From Nitrospiria bacterium (GTDB lineage: Bacteria; Nitrospirota; CAKKRA01; 9FT-COMBO-42-15), in NCBI GenBank assembly GCA_919902475.1, contig CAKKRA010000286.1, positions 1 through 7,106 on the forward strand: a stretch of DNA of 7,106 nt. The letters run 5' to 3'. Below, piece after piece: positions 1 to 7,106 of this stretch (positions are counted from its first letter, which is position 1; the number at the start of each line of letters is the position of its first letter). A program made the translations under genes and the position numbers. The notes beneath the pieces were generated by a model. It saw only the letters and a list, made by a program, of their open reading frames with translations. It had not been told where the DNA came from and made no database searches.

Positions 1-1215
<1,215 letters not shown>

Positions 1216-1219
<4 letters not shown>

Positions 1220-2244
1220 CTGTGCGACACCTCTTTTATCTCCATCATGACCTTTTCCATGGCAAGCTGTTTATTTATATTTCTGCTAAATGCCTTCTGA
1301 ATGTCAGTAATGGATTTTATTATATCAAGATATTTATTTGTATCTGTTTCAGCCCACTTTTTTATTTCACCTAATCTGTCAGAGTTTGTTAAATACCTTG
1401 TTTCCCCTGTTTCTTTAAATATTATAACATCCCTGAGCCATACATAAAACCACTCAAATATTTCTATTGCAGCATTGCTGTCTTTTGCGTATTTTTCAAC
1501 AGATAAAAAAATATTTCCTGCATTCCCGCTTGCTGCGGCAGATAGAAGAGTGAGGTACTCATCCCTTTTCTCTTTTATTGCATCAGCATCTGTATTCAAA
1601 GCGCTTCCTATTCTGCCATGTGCTGCGGATGCAATCATATCTGCATCGCTGCTATTCACCCCTTTTTCTATAAGCAGCCTTTTCACTGTCTCAATCGGCG
1701 CTGTTGTAAATCTGATCTGCTGGCAGCGGGATACTATAGTAGGCAGCAGGTAATTTGGTTTTGATGACACAAGTATAATAACTGAATTTCTTGCAGGCTC
1801 TTCCAGTGTTTTTAGCAATGAATTTGCCGCTTCTGTATTCATCTTATCCGCATTGTCTATTATAAATGCCCTTTTTTTGCCTTCAAATGGCGGATATGCC
1901 ATCTCACCCTGTATTGCCTTTATCTGCTCTATCTTTATTATTCTGCTCTTTTTTTCTTTGCCTTCAGCATTAGTTTCTTTATCCGCCATCTCTGCCTCAG
2001 GCGCAATAATCCTCACATCCGGGTGAATCCCTTTTTCTATTTTTTGGCATGATATGCAGGCGCCGCAGGCATCTGTTGTATGAGCAAGGCAGTTCATTGC
2101 CTTTGCAAAGTTTATTGCAGTAAGCCTCTTGCCGATTGCCTCATCGCCAAAAAAGAGATAGGCAGAGGCTAATTCGTTCTTTTCCAGCGCCTTTTTCAGG
2201 CGGCTGATTATCTTTTCGTGGCCTATGATAGCATTAAATCCCAT
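1216..2244 (-). CDS. holB: DNA polymerase III subunit delta' (clamp loader)
   Basis: A 342-residue AAA+ protein, the delta-prime stator of the replicative clamp loader. With delta and DnaX (tau/gamma) it opens the beta clamp and loads it on primed DNA. Visible in order: the N-terminal GHEKIISRLKKAL helix (8-20), a P-loop-like GDEAIGKR (33-40) with Arg where Ser/Thr normally follows GK, a four-Cys zinc module (C52, C60, C63, C66), a Walker B-like IIDNAD (128-133), the helix NSLLKTLEEP (141-150), a sensor-1 region (VSS, 159-161), and the clamp-loader SRC motif (172-174), whose Arg acts in trans on the neighbouring DnaX site. The C-terminal half is the helical collar domain. The atypical P-loop fits a subunit that need not hydrolyse ATP. 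A charged insert (about 82-100) lies between the zinc module and the IKIEQIK segment. The start is three bases after the tmk stop with no clear ribosome-binding site, suggesting coupling to tmk; the end overlaps ricT. DnaX is excluded by the SRC motif, P-loop and length. Confidence 0.94.
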
Positions 2245-2247
2245 AGT

Positions 2248-2883
2248 CTATTCTTTACTACGCAATTTTCTTATTACAATATCTTTAATCTCTTTCTGTA
2301 TCTCGTCTATCTCTTTATCAGCCTTTACAATCTTTATCCTTCCCCTTGATGTCTTAGCAAGTTTTAGATAGCCTTTCCTCACCTTATTGTGAAAGGCGAT
2401 TTTCTCCTTTTCAATACGGTCATTGCCGCCCTTTCTGTTTTTTATCCTGCTTAGACCTGTCTTAACATCCAAATCAAGAAGAATCGTCAAATCAGGCTGA
2501 ATGCTTCCAAGTGATAAGGGGCATGCCTTTTTTATAAAAGAGACGCCCATGTTCCTGCCAAAGCCCTGATAGGCAAGTGTAGAGTCAGCATATCTGTCGC
2601 ATAACACAATCTTCCCTGATTTTAATGCAGGCCTTATAATTTCTTCAATATGCTGTGTTCTGCTTGCGCCATAGAGGAGCATCTCTGTCTCTTTTGACAT
2701 CTTCTTATTGTCAGGATTGAGGAGAATCTCCCTTATCTTTTCACCTATCTTTGTGCCGCCCGGCTCCCTTGTCTTTAAAACAGAGGCGCCCTCCTTCTTT
2801 AGATAGCCAGCGAGGAGATTCATCTGCGTTGTCTTGCCGCAGCCCTCTATGCCTTCAAAGGTTATGAAAAGGCCTTTCTTCAT
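2248..2883 (-). CDS. tmk: Thymidylate kinase (dTMP kinase)
   Basis: Phosphorylates dTMP to dTDP with ATP, the step shared by de novo and salvage routes to dTTP; cytoplasmic and normally essential. The 211 residues match the usual 205-215. Motifs in order: P-loop GIEGCGKTT (11-19), REPGG (39-43) lining the dTMP site, DRYADSTLAYQG (96-107, the DR(Y/F)-x2-S-x2-AYQG signature), the core strand QPDLTILLDLD (129-139), and a LID with Arg/Lys residues ending in DRIE (146-158). Basic residues in the LID and none inside the P-loop resemble the E. coli-type (type II) arrangement. The start ATG at 2883 gives the canonical N-terminus MKKGLFITFEGIEG. The only ribosome-binding-like sequence is GAGGGG at 2895-2900, eleven bases upstream and inside the edge of the spacer repeat. 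First gene of the tmk-holB-ricT-metG run; I found no convincing promoter directly upstream. Confidence 0.97.
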   Translation of the reverse strand: MKKGLFITFEGIEGCGKTTQMNLLAGYLKKEGASVLKTREPGGTKIGEKIREILLNPDNKKMSKETEMLLYGASRTQHIEEIIRPALKSGKIVLCDRYADSTLAYQGFGRNMGVSFIKKACPLSLGSIQPDLTILLDLDVKTGLSRIKNRKGGNDRIEKEKIAFHNKVRKGYLKLAKTSRGRIKIVKADKEIDEIQKEIKDIVIRKLRSKE

Positions 2884-2894
2884 TATTTATAATA

Positions 2895-2916
2895 CCCCTC
2901 ACCCTAACCCTCTCCC
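2895..2916 (-). promoter_or_regulatory. G-quadruplex-capable run covering the tmk ribosome-binding site
   Basis: Read on the minus strand (the tmk mRNA sense), four G-runs lie at 2916-2914, 2910-2908, 2904-2902 and 2898-2895, separated by the three-base loops AGA, TTA and TGA. This fits the standard quadruplex pattern of four runs of at least three G with short loops. The last run belongs to the GAGGGG that is the only Shine-Dalgarno-like sequence before the tmk ATG. The first two runs also form one strand of the 2908-2916/2922-2930 hairpin, so the two folds are mutually exclusive. Motif visible; folding and any effect on translation are inference. Confidence 0.5.
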
Positions 2917-3003
2917 ACAAGGGGAGAGGGGTATATTTTGGTGCCTCTCCCGCAAGGAGAAAGGGAATTGAATATTTTCCCTCCTTATTTCCCCTCCCTT
3001 GAT

Positions 3004-3022
3004 GGGAGGGGTTAGGGGAGGG
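3004..3022 (+). other. G-quadruplex-capable run at the right end of the spacer repeat
   Basis: On the plus strand GGG-A-GGGG-TTA-GGGG-A-GGG gives four G-runs with loops of 1, 3 and 1 bases, a compact quadruplex pattern. It mirrors the minus-strand motif at the other end of the element, as expected from the inverted arms. In the minus-strand transcript leaving the ATPase gene this stretch is C-rich, so a quadruplex could form here only in DNA or in antisense RNA. Folding is inferred from pattern alone. Confidence 0.45.
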
Positions 3023-3043
3023 TGATAAATTTACATTGAAAAA

Positions 3044-4999
3044 TTACAATTGTATTACATTATCACCGGTTTTCTGGGATTTGTGGGAAGAGAGGAATAT
3101 GACCTGATTGTCCTTTGCCATTTCTCTTAATATGTCCACAGCAATTGCCTCTCGCTGAGGATCAAAGGTGAGAAACGGGTCGTCAATCAGAAAGGGGAAA
3201 GGATGTTTTGCAGAAAGTATAGATGTTAGCGCAAAATGCAGGGCAAGGTATACCTGGTCTATCATGCCTTTGCTTAATTTATCAAGCTCGGCTTTTTTAT
3301 CCTTTTCTTTGGCAGTCAGATATATTCCGCCATTGATATTTAATCCGCTGTATCTTCCAAGTGTCAATCTTTGGAGATACAGCTTTGCCTTGTTTTCAAT
3401 AAGGGGGAGCAGGTCATGCGGGTCTTTTCCGAGTATCTTCTCTAATATTGACCAGCTAATTGCCTCTGTTTTGTCTGAATGCCTGTCAGCCTTAATATTA
3501 TGCGCCTTGTGCGAGGCTGCTGTCTGTTTTTCTTTATTCCCCGTCCCTGTATATGCCCTTATCTCTTTTTCTATCTTTTTTATCTCGGCCTCTATGTCAT
3601 AAATATCTGTAGATAAGCCTGTATAACCCTGCACCTTTGCATCTAATTCTGCCTTTTCTTTCTGTAACTGTTTAAACTCCCCTTCTATTTCTTCCTTCTC
3701 TTTACCCTCCAATAACCGCTTCTTTTTTTCTTCCAAGAACTCTTTTTGCTGCAAGAGCTCCTGATATTTTTTGTATCGCAAACCCAGTTCCTGGGCATTA
3801 CTTGATGAAGTCTTCTTTAGGATATCCTGAAATTGCGCATCCTCCTTTCCGTATCTTGTGTTTTTATCATTCAGTTGTTTATTTATATTATCTATCTTTA
3901 AACCAAGCTCTTTCCTTTTGCTGCTATTTTGGAAGTCATTGAATATACCAAAGGCAATAGAGCCAGCGCCTCCAAAGAAACCCACAAAAAAGAGTATCTG
4001 AAATATATCAGTCAGATTAAAAGACATTACTGAAAACAGAGAGGCAGTAATTAAAACAACGCCAGCTATAAGAAAGGGATTCTGAAATACAGGCTTATTT
4101 GGTATTAAATCCCTCCGTTCTTTTAAATGCTCTAATTCCTCCCTGACCTCATCAAGTTCCTTTGCCTTTTCAATCTCCTTTTTTTCATAGGTGTCAATCA
4201 GCTCATCTATATTAATATTTGCGGGAAGCTCAGCAAATGTCTTAAGCGATTCAAGGCTGTTTATGTTCTGGGCTGATTCCTTTTCAGCAATACTTAAAGA
4301 CTCTAATCTCTTCTTAGCACCAGAGAGCTTGTCCTGAAGCTCGTCAATTTTGTACTCTATCTTAGATAATTGGTCTATCTTTGTCAATGCCTCTTTTAAT
4401 GTGACGAGTCTTTTTTGTTTAAAGGCGAGCTCCTCGCCATTTTTTATTCTGTCTAATGATTCAGATTCCTGCTCTTCCATAACATTGCCTTCAAGTCCTT
4501 CCAATTTTTCTACTACAGGCATTTCATCAAGCAAAGCCGTCTCTTCATTTGCTGACTCATAAGTCCCATTACTTGAGGTATAAATGGGATATTTTAAAGA
4601 GAATAGATATGCATATTCATCCTCTTTAAGACCGATTATCTCTGATATCATAAGCTGGTCTATCATATCCTTATTCTTATTTATAATTATAAAGTTCTTT
4701 GAAGAATCCAGCTTAAAGAGATTTGCCTTGTCCTTTGAAAAGTCCCGTATGACCCTGTATGTGTCTCCCTTTTTGTCCTTAAATGTTAATGCAGCCTTGC
4801 ACTCCTGCTGGTCTTCGCAGATAAGATCCTTGCTATTTGGATAAGCGCTGCCAAACAGGACAGAAAGGATAGAGTCATAAATGGTGCTCTTTCCTGACTC
4901 ATTATCGCCAATTATTATGTTAAAGCCCTTTGAAAAATCTATCTTTTTTAATTTTGCAAAGTTTCTGATACCAGAAAGAATAAGCTCCTGAAAGAGCAT
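3044..4999 (-). CDS. SMC/SbcC/YhaN-like AAA family ATPase with central membrane hairpin
   Basis: A 651-residue protein with the split ABC-type head of the Rad50/SbcC/SMC superfamily. The N-terminal half-head has Walker A GDNESGKST (31-39). The C-terminal half-head has the signature LSKG (575-578), Walker B FPFLIDDP (601-608, Asp-Asp where many relatives have Asp-Glu), D-loop FDPQR (612-616) and switch His639 in FLSSHKS. Between them are two charged heptad-like coiled-coil arms, about 180-300 and 360-485. Where Rad50 and SbcC carry the CxxC zinc hook there are instead two hydrophobic stretches, about 308-327 and 332-353, that read as a transmembrane hairpin. The only cysteines are C61 and C67, so there is no hook. 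The layout is closest to YhaN-type AAA proteins, but 651 residues is much shorter than B. subtilis YhaN (about 960). No SbcD/YhaO-like nuclease is in the window. The start is supported by AGGGAGGT seven bases upstream (5007-5014) and a strong promoter. A role in DNA repair or DNA-membrane organisation is only inferred. Confidence 0.87.
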   Translation of the reverse strand: MLFQELILSGIRNFAKLKKIDFSKGFNIIIGDNESGKSTIYDSILSVLFGSAYPNSKDLICEDQQECKAALTFKDKKGDTYRVIRDFSKDKANLFKLDSSKNFIIINKNKDMIDQLMISEIIGLKEDEYAYLFSLKYPIYTSSNGTYESANEETALLDEMPVVEKLEGLEGNVMEEQESESLDRIKNGEELAFKQKRLVTLKEALTKIDQLSKIEYKIDELQDKLSGAKKRLESLSIAEKESAQNINSLESLKTFAELPANINIDELIDTYEKKEIEKAKELDEVREELEHLKERRDLIPNKPVFQNPFLIAGVVLITASLFSVMSFNLTDIFQILFFVGFFGGAGSIAFGIFNDFQNSSKRKELGLKIDNINKQLNDKNTRYGKEDAQFQDILKKTSSSNAQELGLRYKKYQELLQQKEFLEEKKKRLLEGKEKEEIEGEFKQLQKEKAELDAKVQGYTGLSTDIYDIEAEIKKIEKEIRAYTGTGNKEKQTAASHKAHNIKADRHSDKTEAISWSILEKILGKDPHDLLPLIENKAKLYLQRLTLGRYSGLNINGGIYLTAKEKDKKAELDKLSKGMIDQVYLALHFALTSILSAKHPFPFLIDDPFLTFDPQREAIAVDILREMAKDNQVIFLSSHKSQKTGDNVIQL

Positions 5000-5006
5000 A
5001 ATAATT

Positions 5007-5055
5007 ACCTCCCTAAGTTATATTCAATTATAGCCTAAAGTCCTATTTTTTTCAA
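5007..5055 (-). promoter_or_regulatory. Sigma70-like promoter and ribosome-binding site for the SMC-like ATPase gene
   Basis: On the minus strand a TTGAAA -35 box (5055-5050) is followed after exactly 17 bases by a perfect TATAAT -10 box (5032-5027), so transcription should begin near 5020. The leader is short and carries AGGGAGGT (5014-5007), seven bases before the ATG at 4999. This is the best promoter in the window. Because I see none before tmk, it may also drive the four housekeeping genes downstream, through the spacer repeat. Confidence 0.75.
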
Positions 5056-5057
5056 TA

Positions 5058-5065
5058 AAGCGCTT
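5058..5065. promoter_or_regulatory. AAGCGCTT palindrome between two divergent -35 boxes (possible operator)
   Basis: A perfect eight-base palindrome sits in the gap between the minus-strand -35 box (5050-5055) and the plus-strand -35 box (5064-5069), overlapping the latter by two bases. Its position would let one bound protein affect both promoters. An eight-base palindrome can arise by chance and no regulator gene is nearby, so the operator call is weak. Confidence 0.3.
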
Positions 5066-5092
5066 GCAAAAAGGCAAATAAATTAGTATTAT
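5064..5092 (+). promoter_or_regulatory. Sigma70-like promoter for the DUF502-glmU pair
   Basis: TTGCAA (5064-5069) and TATTAT (5087-5092) are separated by the ideal 17 bases, giving an expected start near 5099 and an AT-rich leader of about 40 bases before the ATG at 5140. The nearest Shine-Dalgarno-like sequence, AAAGGGA (5108-5114), is about 25 bases from that ATG, too far to work normally, so initiation on this message looks Shine-Dalgarno-poor. Confidence 0.65.
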
Positions 5093-5139
5093 ATGTATGC
5101 AAAAATCAAAGGGAATTTATAAATTAACCGCTAATAATA

Positions 5140-5751
5140 ATGATTACCAAGATAAAAGGCCATATCAAACGGTACCTGATTACAGGTGTCCTCGTTATTA
5201 TCCCTATTTGGGGCACATATCTGATATTCAAGACCCTTTTAACATCAATGGAGAACCTCCTCGGTGATTATGCAAGCAGATATTTCCCGGAGTTCTATAT
5301 ACCTGGATTTGGTATAATTGCCCTGCTTGTTTTCATATTTTTAATCGGCCTTCTTACAGCAAATTTTGTTGGCAAAAAATTATTAGACCTGTGGGAGAGG
5401 CTCTTAAAAAAGGTTCCTGTGGTAAGCAGCATATATTCTGCATTAAAACAGATTGTTGATTCCTTTTCCATGCAGGGGAACGGTAATTTCAGCAGGGTAG
5501 TTTTGATTGAGTACCCAAGAAAGGGTGTGCATACTATAGGCTTTGTTACAGGCGCTTCTAAGGGAGAAGTTCAGGATAAGACAAAGGGGAAGGTGCTGAA
5601 TGTCTTTGTGCCGACAACGCCAAATCCAACAGCAGGTTTTTTGCTGTTAGTGCCTGAGGCTGATGTAATTTCCCTTGATATGAAGGTTGAGGACGGTATG
5701 AAGATGATTATATCATGCGGGATTATTTCACCGCCTGAGAAGAAGGGGTAG
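5140..5751 (+). CDS. DUF502 family integral membrane protein
   Basis: A 203-residue protein matching the DUF502 family, which is widespread in bacteria and plants and has no settled biochemical role. A short basic N-terminus (KIKGHIKR) precedes a first membrane segment at about 12-34, then a loop with GDYASRYFPEFYIPG and a second membrane segment at about 55-76. The rest is a soluble domain with the family's conserved blocks: VPVVSSIYSALKQ (92-104), YPRKG (125-129), and FVPTTPNPTAGFLLLVP (156-172), the strongest hallmark. There is no cleavable signal peptide; the first helix looks like a membrane anchor. An in-frame TAA at 5125-5127 rules out an upstream extension, but the ATG lacks a well-placed ribosome-binding site. 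It shares a transcript with glmU, whose ATG starts after one intervening base. That suggests coupled expression with cell-envelope precursor synthesis, not a demonstrated shared function. Confidence 0.92.
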   Translation: MITKIKGHIKRYLITGVLVIIPIWGTYLIFKTLLTSMENLLGDYASRYFPEFYIPGFGIIALLVFIFLIGLLTANFVGKKLLDLWERLLKKVPVVSSIYSALKQIVDSFSMQGNGNFSRVVLIEYPRKGVHTIGFVTGASKGEVQDKTKGKVLNVFVPTTPNPTAGFLLLVPEADVISLDMKVEDGMKMIISCGIISPPEKKG

Positions 5752-5752
5752 C

Positions 5753-7106
5753 ATGAAAGGCATATCAATAATAATCATGGCAGCAGGGCTTGGGACAAGG
5801 ATGAAATCTAATCTTGTGAAGATACTCCATCCATTGGCAGGGATGCCCATGCTCGCATATACCCTAAACCTTGCAAAATCCTTAAGGACTGAAAAGATTA
5901 TTGCTGTTATCGGCCATCAGGCGGATAAGGTTAAAGATATCTTTTCTGAGTATAAAATAGGCTGGGTTATTCAGAAAGAACAAAAAGGCACAGGCCATGC
6001 TGTTATGCAGGCAAAAAATACATTAAGGGATTTTAATGGCACAGTGATTGTATTAAGCGGGGATACTCCGCTTCTTAAAAAAGAAACCATCAGTGAATTG
6101 ATTAAAAGCCATAAATCAAAAGGCAATAGGGTTACAATCTTAACAACAGAGCTAAATAATCCTTATGGCTATGGAAGGGTTATTATAAATGCAAATGGAA
6201 AGGTAGAGAGGATTGTTGAAGAGAAGGATGCATCAGACACAATAAAAAAGACAAGGCTGATTAATACAGGCATATATGCCTTTGACTCAGATTTCCTGTT
6301 TGATTCACTTTCAGAGATTAAGCCGAATAATGCGCAGGGTGAATATTATTTAACAGATGTTATTGGCATTGCAGCTAAGAGGGGGCTTGAGATAAATGCT
6401 GTTAAGGCAGGAGATTCAGACGAGGTGATGGGCATAAACACAAGGCTTGAGCTTGCAAAGGCAGAGAGGATTATAAGAAGACGCATAAATGAAAGATGGA
6501 TGTTGAGCGGCGTTACAATCATTGACCCTGAGACAACATTTATAGATGACACTGTTGAGATAGGCAGGGATACAATAATCTATCCAAATAATTTTATTTG
6601 CGGCAAGAGCAAGATTGGCGAGGGCTGCACAATATATCCTAATTCACGAATAATTGATGCAAAGATAGGCAAAGAGGTTAAGATAAAGGACTCCTGCCTG
6701 ATTGAGGAGAGCAAAATAGGAGACAAGGCTTCTATCGGCCCATTTGCCCATCTAAGACCGCATACAGAGCTTGGCAGGGATGTTAAGATAGGCAACTTTG
6801 TTGAGATAAAAAAGAGTATTGTAAAGGACGGCGCTAAGGCAAATCATCTTACATATCTTGGAGATTCTGTTATCGGCAGGAATGTGAACATAGGCGCCGG
6901 GACTATTACATGCAATTATGACGGCTTTAAAAAGCACAGGACAGAGATTGGCGACAATGTGTTTGTTGGAAGCGATGTGCAGTTTATAGCGCCTGTTAAA
7001 ATAGGCAAGGGCGCTATTGTTGCAGCAGGAACAACAGTAACAGAGGATGTCCCTGCTGACTCGCTTGTCATAAGCAGGACAAAGCAGATAAGCAAAAAGG
7101 GCTGGG
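5753..7106 (+). CDS. glmU: Bifunctional GlmU: GlcNAc-1-P uridyltransferase / GlcN-1-P acetyltransferase (3' end cut)
   Basis: Makes UDP-GlcNAc, the cytoplasmic precursor of peptidoglycan and lipopolysaccharide: the C-terminal domain acetylates GlcN-1-P with acetyl-CoA and the N-terminal domain adds UMP from UTP. The frame is open from the ATG at 5753 to the window edge (451 full codons); the family is usually 450-460 residues, so only a few residues and the stop are probably missing. N-terminal domain: nucleotide loop MAAGLGTRMKSNLVKILH (9-26), with Leu where many relatives have Lys and Val where many have Pro; QKGTGHA (77-83); SGDTPL (102-107, metal-binding Asp104); YGYGR (138-142); NTG (171-173); GIN (227-229, Asn229 as second metal ligand). 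C-terminal left-handed beta helix: many I/V-G hexapeptide turns from about 265, with HLRP (Arg335), EIKKS (Lys353), NHLTYLGD (His365, Tyr368) and ITCNYDG (Asn388), matching the E. coli active-site set. AAGGGG (5743-5748) lies four bases before the ATG, inside the DUF502 3' end. Confidence 0.96.
   Translation, partial: MKGISIIIMAAGLGTRMKSNLVKILHPLAGMPMLAYTLNLAKSLRTEKIIAVIGHQADKVKDIFSEYKIGWVIQKEQKGTGHAVMQAKNTLRDFNGTVIVLSGDTPLLKKETISELIKSHKSKGNRVTILTTELNNPYGYGRVIINANGKVERIVEEKDASDTIKKTRLINTGIYAFDSDFLFDSLSEIKPNNAQGEYYLTDVIGIAAKRGLEINAVKAGDSDEVMGINTRLELAKAERIIRRRINERWMLSGVTIIDPETTFIDDTVEIGRDTIIYPNNFICGKSKIGEGCTIYPNSRIIDAKIGKEVKIKDSCLIEESKIGDKASIGPFAHLRPHTELGRDVKIGNFVEIKKSIVKDGAKANHLTYLGDSVIGRNVNIGAGTITCNYDGFKKHRTEIGDNVFVGSDVQFIAPVKIGKGAIVAAGTTVTEDVPADSLVISRTKQISKKGW

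Larger units (their letters stand above)
2885..3030. repeat. Composite C/G-rich inverted repeat (REP/BIME-like) between the ATPase gene and tmk
   Basis: This spacer is compositionally unlike its surroundings. It has three stem-loops: 2908-2916 with 2922-2930 (nine perfect pairs, loop ACAAG); 2946-2950 with 2956-2960 (five pairs, loop CGCAA); and 2991-2998 with 3004-3011 (eight perfect pairs, loop TTGAT). The outer flanks are also imperfectly complementary: the left arm CCCTCACCCTAACCC (2896-2910) matches the reverse complement of the right arm, GGGGTTAGGGGAGGGTG (3008-3024), and this symmetry extends to ATTTAT (2885-2890) and ATAAAT (3025-3030). I recognise the 'CCCTCACCCTAACCCTCTCCC' core as a type of dispersed spacer repeat seen in many bacterial genomes; copies elsewhere in this genome cannot be checked. 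No T-run follows the stems in the minus-strand direction, so none is a canonical rho-independent terminator. It encodes no transposase. Confidence 0.85.

Noticed and set aside
1475..1753. Plus-strand open frame opposite holB
   Set aside because: Entirely antisense to a clear delta-prime gene; composition is typical of a shadow frame.
2889..2894. TATTAT just before tmk as a -10 box
   Set aside because: It ends only five bases from the ATG and has no -35 box at 16-18 bases; the upstream region is G-rich repeat.
2991..3011. Eight-pair GC-rich hairpin as a rho-independent terminator of the ATPase gene
   Set aside because: In the minus-strand direction the stem is followed by AAATAAGGAGG and not a T-run, so it lacks the defining tract. 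Kept as part of the repeat.
2885..3030. CRISPR array or telomere-like tandem repeat
   Set aside because: The GGGTTAGGG core occurs once per arm in inverted orientation, with no regular repeat-spacer periodicity and no cas genes nearby.
3168..3602. Plus-strand open frame of 144 codons opposite the SMC-like ATPase
   Set aside because: Antisense to the conserved C-terminal ATPase head; Ser/Leu-rich with no domain.
4350..4844. Two plus-strand open frames opposite the ATPase N-terminal part
   Set aside because: Both are antisense to the coiled-coil and Walker A region and show no independent features.
5093..5122. Nine-codon upstream frame (MYAKIKGNL) before DUF502, faintly resembling the DUF502 start MITKIKGHI
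   Set aside because: Its ATG overlaps the end of the predicted -10 region, upstream of the expected transcription start, and the nucleotide match to the real start is only about 60%. Probably chance.
6346..6937. Three minus-strand open frames opposite glmU
   Set aside because: They overlap the uridyltransferase and hexapeptide-repeat regions of a strongly conserved gene; shadow frames.

Overview
The window is a gene-dense, AT-leaning chromosomal segment (I estimate about 40% G+C by eye) from a bacterium. Codon choice favours AGG/AGA for Arg and ATA for Ile. The gene content is bacterial housekeeping plus one SMC-like ATPase. The order tmk-holB-ricT-metG is a familiar bacterial cluster. With a DUF502 gene next to glmU and a 'CCCTCACCCTAACCC'-type spacer repeat, it suggests an uncultivated Gram-negative lineage such as Nitrospirota or the former Deltaproteobacteria. 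That placement is inference; no rRNA or other taxonomic marker is present.

Left part, minus strand, read right to left: an SMC/SbcC/YhaN-like ATPase (4999-3044), a 160-base spacer holding a composite C/G-rich inverted repeat (about 2885-3030), thymidylate kinase tmk (2883-2248), DNA polymerase III delta-prime holB (2244-1216), the PSP1/RicT-family protein (1219-272), and the first 91 codons of methionyl-tRNA synthetase metG (275 to the left edge). The last four genes are packed with a 3-base gap and two ATGA stop/start overlaps, so they look translationally coupled.

Right part, plus strand: a DUF502 membrane protein (5140-5751) followed after one base by glmU (5753 to the right edge, about 451 residues, probably only a few residues short of complete). 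The two arms diverge from a 140-base region at 5000-5139. It carries two good sigma70-like promoters back to back, their -35 boxes separated by eight bases and a perfect AAGCGCTT palindrome between them.

Together the genes serve core growth: dTTP supply (Tmk), clamp loading (HolB), tRNA charging (MetG) and UDP-GlcNAc supply for the cell envelope (GlmU). The less ordinary parts are the SMC-like ATPase, whose coiled-coil tip is a predicted membrane hairpin; the spacer repeat, which places a G-quadruplex-capable run and a hairpin over the only visible ribosome-binding site of tmk; and a RicT protein whose C-terminus is a long basic low-complexity tail. I see no RNA genes, CRISPR arrays, transposases or phage genes. 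I do not see a clear new multi-gene system; the best candidates for novelty are the membrane-hairpin ATPase and the repeat-embedded tmk leader.
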